Positions 25,597 to 31,683 of a stretch of DNA of 31,683 nt are shown here, in pieces. The notes below the pieces were generated by a model that was not told the origin of the DNA, made no database searches, and was given only the letters and a program-made list of their open reading frames with translations. The DNA lies in the NCBI GenBank assembly GCA_002397465.1, contig DHAP01000052.1, positions 1 to 31,683 on the forward strand, read 5' to 3'. The stretch is from Caryophanales bacterium UBA4951. GTDB taxonomy: Bacteria > Bacillota_I > Bacilli_A > RFN20 > CAG-826. Both the position numbers and the translations under genes were made by a program. How positions within the stretch are numbered: position 1 is the first letter of the stretch; each line of letters starts with the position of its first letter.

Positions 25597-26697
25597 ATGA
25601 TGAAGAAAATTAAACATATGGATAGCACCGAATCAAAAGATTTGCCGTCTCCTTCCGCTAAGCCCAAAAAACATAAGACTTGGCCGAAGATCGTTTGGAG
25701 TGTCTTAGCGACCTTATTGGCCTCTCTCATCGTCTGGGTCTCTGTTTCCTTAGGCACATCTAACGGAGTCATGAACTTAGTCCTCCGCAACGCCTTTGCC
25801 GGATCTCAGAATATCGAGGAACCAGCATGGACGGGCGAAACCTACACCGGCCTTCAATACGCCCAAGATGTCGAAACCGACACGCTTGATCTATATGTCC
25901 CAACCTCAAATAAGAAAACACCGCTCCTTATCGTCGTCCATGGCGGCGGTTTCATCGAGAACGACTCAAATTCCAGACAAGCCACGTTGATGTACCAATA
26001 TTTCAGAAGCGAAGGCTATTCAGTCGCCTCGATCAACTACCGCTTATCCCCTGAAACCACCTATCCGGAGCCGGTCTCGGATGTCAAAGCCGCCATCCGT
26101 TACCTTAGATACAATGCCGACACCTATGGCTTTGACACCGACAAGTTCACGATATTCGGAGAATCCGCTGGCGGCTATTTGGCCACCATGGCGGCCTTAA
26201 GCGACGACGATGAATATACGAGCGTGCCTTTCAATGGCGAAGCTAGCGCCGGGACCATCTCCGCGAACGTCTCATCCCTCATAGACTTCTATGGCGTCTT
26301 GGATTTTGAGAACTATGATTCAGACTTTGATGAACTAGGGACCCCGCATTGGCTCACTTCCTTGGTCGGGACATCTGATTCCACCACTCGCGATGATAGC
26401 ATAATCACCAAGTTCCTCGGAAAGAAGCTGACCTCCTGCACCGCGTCTGAACTAAAAGAGATCAACCCTCTTTCAAGACTTGAGGGAACCACGAAAAACC
26501 TCAACATCTACATCGCTCATGGCAGCGTCGACATCACGGTCCCCAAACTCCAAAGCATGAGGTTTTATGATTTGGCAAAGTACGCATTGCCCAATAACAA
26601 GGTAAAATATGTCGAGGAGAAGAACTTCAAGCACGCTGACGACCGCTTCTACACCCACGAAAACCTCGCATCCGTAAAGGAGTTCTTAGAAGATTGA
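25597..26697 (+). CDS. Membrane-anchored alpha/beta hydrolase (BD-FAE/HSL-like esterase)
   Basis: A 366-residue serine esterase with an N-terminal cytoplasmic Lys-rich segment and one membrane helix (about 31-52), so the catalytic part is outside. The oxyanion motif HGGG starts at His115, the nucleophile is Ser190 in FGESAGGYL, the acid is probably the Asp in GSVDITVP and the His is in KHADDRF. This is the pattern of hormone-sensitive-lipase-like and bifunctional feruloyl/acetyl-xylan esterases. No Shine-Dalgarno sequence precedes the ATG, and TTTACT (25582-25587) could be a -10 giving a nearly leaderless mRNA. It is the first gene of an operon with regulator 3 and kinase 3 (nine-base gap), so enzyme and sensing are linked. 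Confidence 0.87.
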   Translation: MMKKIKHMDSTESKDLPSPSAKPKKHKTWPKIVWSVLATLLASLIVWVSVSLGTSNGVMNLVLRNAFAGSQNIEEPAWTGETYTGLQYAQDVETDTLDLYVPTSNKKTPLLIVVHGGGFIENDSNSRQATLMYQYFRSEGYSVASINYRLSPETTYPEPVSDVKAAIRYLRYNADTYGFDTDKFTIFGESAGGYLATMAALSDDDEYTSVPFNGEASAGTISANVSSLIDFYGVLDFENYDSDFDELGTPHWLTSLVGTSDSTTRDDSIITKFLGKKLTSCTASELKEINPLSRLEGTTKNLNIYIAHGSVDITVPKLQSMRFYDLAKYALPNNKVKYVEEKNFKHADDRFYTHENLASVKEFLED

Positions 26698-26706
26698 ATC
26701 CAGTCT

Positions 26707-27414
26707 ATGATCAAGGTTGCCATAGTCGAGGACGATGAAAAGTACGCGAAGACCATCAAGGAATACCTTGAGAGGTTTTCTAATGAGAACAAAGTCGAGT
26801 TAGCGTTATCCCATTACCCCAACGGCTTTTCCTTCCTCGAGGCCAACAAAGACGTCGACATCGCCTTGCTCGACATCGAGATGCCAGGCATGAACGGCAT
26901 GGAGGTCGCGAAAGCCTTAAGGAAAAACGACCAGCATGTCTGCATCGTCTTTGTGACGAATATGGCCCAATATGCCTTAAAGGGCTATGAGGTTGGGGCC
27001 CGTTACTACATCATCAAACCTATCTCGTACTTTGATTTCTCGGTTAAGCTTCAGACCATCGTCTCCTACATCGAGGCCCATAAAGGCAACTACATCTACA
27101 TCAAGACCAATGACGGCATCGCCAAAATCGATGCCTCGGATATCCTTTATCTTGAGAGCGAGGGCCATTCCATCCACTTCCACACCGCCAATGGCGTCTT
27201 CACCAAACGTCTTACGATGGAAGAGGCCAAGAAAGCCATCGGCTCCTTCAATTTCGCCTCCTGCGCCAAATCCTTTTACATCAATCTTGATTACGTCTCG
27301 AACATCTCAAAGAACAATGTCTATGTCGGCGGAGCCGTCATACCCATTTCACGCTTGCAAAGAAAAGCCTTCATCGACGCGGTGACCAAATACATGGGAG
27401 GGTCCATGATATGA
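26707..27414 (+). CDS. LytTR-family response regulator, pair 3
   Basis: A 235-residue regulator: receiver domain with Glu8/Asp9-Asp10, phospho-acceptor Asp56 in ALLDIEMPGMNG, Thr in FVTNMA and Lys-Pro in YIIKPIS; LytTR domain from about residue 135 (ILYLESEGHSIHFHT, FYINLDYVSNI, IPISRLQRKAF). Nine bases downstream of the esterase gene and overlapping kinase 3 by four bases (ATGA). The 21-bp-spaced repeats before the CE1 esterase, just beyond kinase 3, are candidate targets. Confidence 0.92.
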   Translation: MIKVAIVEDDEKYAKTIKEYLERFSNENKVELALSHYPNGFSFLEANKDVDIALLDIEMPGMNGMEVAKALRKNDQHVCIVFVTNMAQYALKGYEVGARYYIIKPISYFDFSVKLQTIVSYIEAHKGNYIYIKTNDGIAKIDASDILYLESEGHSIHFHTANGVFTKRLTMEEAKKAIGSFNFASCAKSFYINLDYVSNISKNNVYVGGAVIPISRLQRKAFIDAVTKYMGGSMI

Positions 27415-28673
27415 CTTATCCTTCTTGGTGGCCGATGGGTCAGACGGGCTGGTATGGCTTCAAGTTCGTTGTGGAACTATTCCTCGCCTTAGGAATCTTC
27501 ACGCACTTTCTAAAAAAGAGAAATTACTTCTGGCTCCGAATATTGGCTTCTGCGGCTGCCCTCATCGGCATCGCTTTCCTTTTCAGCGTCAAAGGGGACA
27601 CCTTCATTTCGTTCACGATGATCGCCTTTTATATTTCCGTCCTCTTTCTTTTGATCTTTTGCTTCGATATCTCCTTTTCAGAGGCTTTGTTCTGCTGGAT
27701 CTTAGCCTGTTCCATCCAATTCGTCGTCTCCCAGTCCTACGCCTTCTTTTCCTTCTGGGTCAAATTCCCATATCTCGATCTCATCGAATTCCTGGTTATG
27801 ATCGTCGTTTATCTTCTCTCCTATTTCTTCTTGGCCAAGAAGATAAAAAACGAGGGCATAGCCAAACTCAATAACATCAAAATCACTTTGATAGGCTCAC
27901 TTGTCTGGATCGTCGTGGACCTCTTTTGCAACGTCGGCCGCTCCTATGGCTGGGAGACCCCTATGAGCGCAGTCTATGGCATCATCTGCTCCGGCCTCGT
28001 CGTCGTCATCGTCCTCAACCTTCTCCGTTCAAGTCAGGTCGAGGAAGAGGAAGAGCACATCAAAGCCCTTCTTAAGCAAGAGGAATCCCAGCACCGCATC
28101 ACCCAGGAAGCCATCGAATACATCGAGATCAGAAACCATGACCTCAAGTATCAACTCCAATACGCCAAAAACGGAGGGGATGCCAAAAACCTCACAAAAA
28201 TCGAGGACAGCATCCAGGATTATGAGGATATCGTCAAAACGGAATGCAGCACCCTCAACGTGGTTCTGACCGAAAAGATAGTCCTTTCGCGTAAATCAAA
28301 AGCCAAAATCTATTACGTCGTCGATGGCAAGGCCCTCAGCTTCATCGACCCCCAGGATATCTATTCCCTTTTCAGCAACCTCTTGGACAATGCGATGGAG
28401 GCCGTCAACAAAGAAGACGAGACCCATAGGGACGTCAACCTCAACGTCTTCGTCAAGAACTCGATGCTCATCATCTCCGTCTTCAACTACTGCTCGAAAG
28501 CCCCTAGTTTCAATGGAGAGTTCCCAGTGACGACCAAGAACGACAAAAACGAGCATGGCTACGGCACCAAGAGCATCTCTTATCTAGCCAGAAAATATAA
28601 TGGCAACGCCACATTCAGCTACAAGAACAACATCTTCACCGTCTCTGTTTTGATTCCGATCAAGAACTCGTAA
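27411..28673 (+). CDS. AgrC-like sensor histidine kinase, pair 3
   Basis: A 420-residue membrane kinase with about six transmembrane segments in residues 15-205, an acidic coiled coil (EEEEEHIKALLKQEES), His243 in IRNHDLKYQ, the N box FSNLLDNAMEAV and the G box NEHGYGTKSI. It is the last gene of the esterase-regulator-kinase operon. Aromatic and charged residues differ from kinases 1 and 2 in the membrane part, suggesting a different signal. No peptide autoinducer gene is nearby. Confidence 0.92.
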   Translation: MTYPSWWPMGQTGWYGFKFVVELFLALGIFTHFLKKRNYFWLRILASAAALIGIAFLFSVKGDTFISFTMIAFYISVLFLLIFCFDISFSEALFCWILACSIQFVVSQSYAFFSFWVKFPYLDLIEFLVMIVVYLLSYFFLAKKIKNEGIAKLNNIKITLIGSLVWIVVDLFCNVGRSYGWETPMSAVYGIICSGLVVVIVLNLLRSSQVEEEEEHIKALLKQEESQHRITQEAIEYIEIRNHDLKYQLQYAKNGGDAKNLTKIEDSIQDYEDIVKTECSTLNVVLTEKIVLSRKSKAKIYYVVDGKALSFIDPQDIYSLFSNLLDNAMEAVNKEDETHRDVNLNVFVKNSMLIISVFNYCSKAPSFNGEFPVTTKNDKNEHGYGTKSISYLARKYNGNATFSYKNNIFTVSVLIPIKNS

Positions 28674-28686
28674 TCCCAAAAATACG

Positions 28687-28719
28687 GTTTTGCCAAAAAC
28701 CATACATGTTTTGCCAAAA
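28687..28719. promoter_or_regulatory. Paired GTTTTGCCAAAA repeats 21 bp apart
   Basis: GTTTTGCCAAAA occurs identically at 28687-28698 and 28708-28719, starts 21 bases apart, and each is itself nearly symmetric (TTTTG-C-CAAAA). A weaker related word follows at about 28730. The pair sits upstream of the CE1 esterase (start 28784), at nearly the same distance as the similar words before the CE2 gene. The LytTR-like spacing makes regulator 3 a likely binder; this is inference. Confidence 0.5.
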
Positions 28720-28749
28720 GGCCCATGGTGTTTTTTCTTGATGATAGAT

Positions 28750-28763
28750 TTAAAGCGCTTTCA
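28750..28763. promoter_or_regulatory. cre-like operator before the CE1 esterase
   Basis: TTAAAGCGCTTTCA matches the cre consensus at 13 of 14 positions and contains the full palindrome AAAGCGCTTT. It is 20 bases before the ATG and overlaps where transcription should start, a typical repression position. Confidence 0.65.
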
Positions 28764-28783
28764 TCAAACAAAAGGACACGAAA

Positions 28784-29881
28784 ATGGACAAAAAGGTCAA
28801 AAAAGCCATTTTGATTTCGGTTATTTCTCTTCTGTCGGTCGGCCTCGCCACCTGCGGGGGTTTTTGCGTTTATTACGGAATCATGAATTCCTATACGTAC
28901 TACACGGACGATGGGACTTTTGTGAACGTCCCCAGCTCTTACGATAGAAAAGCCAACGAGCAAGGAACGATCGTCTCTCTCGACTACACGACCAGCACTT
29001 ATTACCAAATCGACGCCCTCGAGACTCACAACACGTACGCGCCTGACTTTGAGCAATATAAGAGCAGAGAGGACGAGACGCTCAACAAAAAAGTCTACAT
29101 CTACCTCCCTTATGGCTATGACGAGAATGATGCCACCACCAAATACGACATCCTTTACCACATCCATGGCACCGATTGTGATGGGACTACCCTCATCAAA
29201 GGCGTTGGACAAGACTCTGAGACCAAGAACGTCCTCGACAACCTCATGGAAAACGGTGATATGAAGCACACGATTGTGGCTTTTCCCAGCTGGTACAACG
29301 GAAACGACCTCGATGAGGGCAATCCCGACTATCTGGTCGCCCATTTCAACACCGAATTCCTTCAAGACATCATTCCCGCAGTTGAAAGCACTTATCACAC
29401 CTACTCAGAAATCACGTCCAGCATGGACCAAGCGAGCATCAACTCGCATTTAAAATCCACCCGCGACCACCGGGCCGTCTCCGGATACTCAAGAGGAGGG
29501 ATCCTCACCTGGTACGTCTTCGCCGAAATGCTCGACTACTTTCATTATTTCATGCCAATGAGCGGCGATTACCTCTTTGAACTAATGAGTGGGACCGAAG
29601 AAAGTTGCTTGGCCAAGAGTGAAATCCTTTGCGACAAAGTCGATGCGAAGGGCTATTCAAGAAGCGACTATTACATCTTTAGCACCGTCGGGGCCCTTGA
29701 CTTTGCCTATGGCGGGGTGAAGAAACAATTCAACGCCATGATCGAATACCCCGATTATTTCCGCTATGGCAAAAAGAAAGACGGAGGGAACCTCTCTTTG
29801 TGCGTGGCCCCAAGGCTTTGGCACGGGGACGTCATGTGCCCTCAGTATTTCTATAACGTCCTGCCTAGTCTATTCATCTGA
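28784..29881 (+). CDS. CE1-type esterase (esterase D/feruloyl esterase fold), membrane-anchored
   Basis: A 365-residue enzyme with an N-terminal membrane helix (about 7-30) and an extracellular alpha/beta-hydrolase domain of the carbohydrate esterase 1/esterase D family. Visible are VYIYLPYGYDENDATTKYD, the oxyanion region HIHGTDCDG, the nucleophile Ser236 in SGYSRGG, and the His in RLWHGDVMCP. Such enzymes hydrolyse feruloyl or acetyl esters on xylan. AAAGGA gives a good ribosome site. It precedes GH3-3 by 63 bases on the same strand. A short inverted repeat CTGCC-agata-GGCAG (29894-29908) in the gap has no T-run, so the genes are probably cotranscribed. Confidence 0.88.
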   Translation: MDKKVKKAILISVISLLSVGLATCGGFCVYYGIMNSYTYYTDDGTFVNVPSSYDRKANEQGTIVSLDYTTSTYYQIDALETHNTYAPDFEQYKSREDETLNKKVYIYLPYGYDENDATTKYDILYHIHGTDCDGTTLIKGVGQDSETKNVLDNLMENGDMKHTIVAFPSWYNGNDLDEGNPDYLVAHFNTEFLQDIIPAVESTYHTYSEITSSMDQASINSHLKSTRDHRAVSGYSRGGILTWYVFAEMLDYFHYFMPMSGDYLFELMSGTEESCLAKSEILCDKVDAKGYSRSDYYIFSTVGALDFAYGGVKKQFNAMIEYPDYFRYGKKKDGGNLSLCVAPRLWHGDVMCPQYFYNVLPSLFI

Positions 29882-29944
29882 TTCAGGTTCTTTCTGCCAG
29901 ATAGGCAGTATGAATATTCTTCAACAAAACCAAAGGAGGCAATC

Positions 29945-31683
29945 ATGTTGAAAGAAAAAAGCAGATCCAAGTTGTGGCGTGGATTATCGAACACGTCTAT
30001 CGGACTGCTTACCATCATGGTAAGCGGAACGGTAGTCGCCAATTCTTTAAGTCCATACGTCAACGGGGCTCTAGGCACCAGCAACGTCCAAGCCATCACC
30101 AACTCAGAGACAGATTCGACCTACTACAAATCGGAATTCAATTCCGTCACGGAACTTGTTCAAGCCCGCGAAGACATCAATGCCCAAGTGGCTTCGGAAG
30201 GTGCCGCCTTACTCAAAAACGACAACAACGCCCTTCCTCTTGTCAGCGGCAAAAAGGTCACCTTGCTGGGGATGGCCTCACATCAGCCGATGTATGATAT
30301 CGGCCAAGGGGCCGCTGCCATCGGCAACGACTCGCAGATCGTCTCATACGAGACAGCTTTCACGAACGCCGGATTGCAGATAAACCCGACGATGGTCTCT
30401 TTCTATGAGGGACTGAAAGGAACTTACACCCCAGGTTACGCCGGGTCCTACACAGGATGTGGAACAGTCACCGTCGGAGAAGTCCCACAAAGTGAATACA
30501 CATCAGTCCAGACCAACTCCTTCTCGGGGTATGGCGACGCCGCCATCATCTTCTTCGAACGCAACATCGGCGAGGGTGGCGATTTGGCCGATGACCCATC
30601 ATCGCAGTATCTTAACAGCGATGGCGTCCATGACGCCTTGCAGTTCAACAACGACGAGCGGGCTTTGATCAGCATGGCCAAGAGCCACTTCAGCAAAGTC
30701 ATCGTCTTGCTCGACAATTCGAATCCTTTCGAAATCGGCGACCTTCTCAGCGGAAGCCTTTCCGTTGACGCGGTAATGTGGGTCGGCGCCGTCGGATGCA
30801 ATGGCACCAAAGGCATCGCTGACCTCATCGTCGGCAACACCTCGCCATCAGGCGGATTGGTCGACACCTATGCGACAAACAACCACAGCGCACCGGCCAT
30901 GATGAACGCGTTTGACCACACCTTCACCAACGCCAGCGAAATCAATAATGACACCGGCGAGCATTACGTCGTCGAAGCCGAAGGCGTCTATGTCGGCTAC
31001 AAATACTATGAGACCCGTTACGAGGATTGCATCCTTGATCAGGGCAACGCCAATTCGACCTCAGGGGTCTATGCCTCAAAAGGCAATTGGTCATACTCCT
31101 CAGAAGTCGCCCGTTCATTCGGATACGGCCTCAACTACACCACTTTCGACGAGAAAATCGTCGGGGCTGAGATCAACGACGACGGCTTAACCGTCAAGGT
31201 CAAAGTCAAGAACACCGGCGATGTCGCATCCAAAGACAACGTCCAACTCTACATGCAGTCACCATACACAGAGTATGACGTGACCAACAAAGTCGAGAAG
31301 CCGTTCACCTTCATCGGCTGCGCCAAGACCGGAACCTTGGCCAAGGACGCCGAAGAGACTCTCACCATCACGGTGGACAAAGAGCTCTTGAGCAACTACG
31401 ACTATCTGAACGCCAAGACCTATCTCCTTGAAAAGGGCACCTATGGCTTTGCGATCGGAAACGGCGCCCATGACGCCATGAACAACTATCTTGCCCTCCT
31501 TGGCAAGACTGGCTTAGTTGATGAGGATGGCACCTCAGTCGGCGGCAACACCGATATGGCCACCACCCTAGAAATCAATTCTACAACCCGTCTTGACAAA
31601 GGCGAGAATGGTTCGACCATCACTAACGTCTTTGAATCAGTCTCCGATTTGAACAGCTTCCAAAAGGACACTGTCACTTATCT
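29945..31683 (+). CDS. GH3 glycosidase with permuted domains (GH3-3), cut by window end
   Basis: Open from the ATG at 29945, with AAAGGAGG at 29932-29939, to the last base of the window without a stop (579 full codons seen). An N-terminal membrane helix (about 15-35) is followed by the GH3 C-terminal domain: EGAALLKNDNNALPLVSG, GSLSVDAVMWVGAVGCNGT, SGGLVDTYAT, VEAEGVYVGYKYYETRY and SFGYGLNYTTF, then a fibronectin-III-like domain (QLYMQSPYTEYDVTNKVEKP, YLLEKGTYGFAIG). This is the same order as in GH3-1 and GH3-2, so the TIM barrel with the catalytic Asp should lie just beyond the window. It is the third paralogue, probably surface-anchored, in the CE1 esterase transcription unit. Confidence 0.9.
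   Translation, partial: MLKEKSRSKLWRGLSNTSIGLLTIMVSGTVVANSLSPYVNGALGTSNVQAITNSETDSTYYKSEFNSVTELVQAREDINAQVASEGAALLKNDNNALPLVSGKKVTLLGMASHQPMYDIGQGAAAIGNDSQIVSYETAFTNAGLQINPTMVSFYEGLKGTYTPGYAGSYTGCGTVTVGEVPQSEYTSVQTNSFSGYGDAAIIFFERNIGEGGDLADDPSSQYLNSDGVHDALQFNNDERALISMAKSHFSKVIVLLDNSNPFEIGDLLSGSLSVDAVMWVGAVGCNGTKGIADLIVGNTSPSGGLVDTYATNNHSAPAMMNAFDHTFTNASEINNDTGEHYVVEAEGVYVGYKYYETRYEDCILDQGNANSTSGVYASKGNWSYSSEVARSFGYGLNYTTFDEKIVGAEINDDGLTVKVKVKNTGDVASKDNVQLYMQSPYTEYDVTNKVEKPFTFIGCAKTGTLAKDAEETLTITVDKELLSNYDYLNAKTYLLEKGTYGFAIGNGAHDAMNNYLALLGKTGLVDEDGTSVGGNTDMATTLEINSTTRLDKGENGSTITNVFESVSDLNSFQKDTVTY

Noticed and set aside
28706..28741. 11-codon frame (MFCQKAHGVFS) as possible autoinducer peptide gene beside kinase 3
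   Set aside because: No ribosome site and it lies within the 21-bp repeats; far too short for an AgrD-type precursor.

Overview
The window reads as a polysaccharide-degradation region of a Gram-positive bacterium (Bacillota/Bacilli-type, probably gut- or rumen-associated). Several lipoproteins have lipoboxes, other enzymes are held by N-terminal or double membrane anchors, Shine-Dalgarno sites are of the AAAGGAGG kind, and every two-component system is of the AgrC/LytTR type. TGA, TAA and TAG are all used as stops, so the standard bacterial code applies. The taxonomic placement is inference. I saw no rRNA, tRNA, CRISPR array, transposase or phage gene.

Layout. 1-1694: a AAA/DUF4143 ATPase gene preceded by two tandem 29-bp hairpin elements. 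1704-6745 (minus strand): an operon of a membrane-anchored, domain-permuted GH3 glycosidase, an exported tyrosine-phosphatase-like lipoprotein and a PAP2 membrane phosphatase. 6928-12990 (plus): a CE2-like SGNH esterase lipoprotein, a GH16 lichenase-type beta-glucanase lipoprotein, a lipoprotein sharing the GH16 protein's accessory domain, and a secreted three-domain non-catalytic protein, with terminators. 13067-15069: LytTR regulator and kinase pair 1. 15119-16846 (minus): NCS2/AzgA-like permease. 16916-21066 (minus): a second permuted GH3 and a lipoprotein. 21334-23444 (minus): kinase and regulator pair 2. 23737-25500: DECD-box RNA helicase. 25597-28673: membrane-anchored alpha/beta esterase plus regulator and kinase pair 3. 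28784-31683: CE1-type esterase and a third permuted GH3 cut by the window end.

How it may work together. The GH16 enzyme would cut mixed-linkage beta-glucan outside the cell, the CE1, CE2 and BD-FAE-like esterases would remove acyl groups from plant polysaccharides, and the surface-anchored GH3 enzymes would finish oligosaccharides at the membrane. Non-catalytic proteins may bind glycans. No sugar transporter is visible; the only permease looks like a nucleobase carrier.

Regulation. Four catabolite-response-element (cre)-like palindromes, each matching the consensus at 13 of 14 positions, lie ahead of GH3-1/CE2, GH16, GH3-2 and the CE1 esterase. Direct repeats at exactly 21-bp spacing (the geometry of LytTR sites) lie ahead of the GH3-1/CE2 divergent pair, the CE1 esterase and the second kinase operon. 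The most interesting ideas here are a LytTR-plus-CcpA/LacI-controlled, surface-attached glucan system without visible signal-peptide genes, a recurrent undescribed domain in four copies across two proteins, and the tandem hairpin pair in front of the DUF4143 ATPase.
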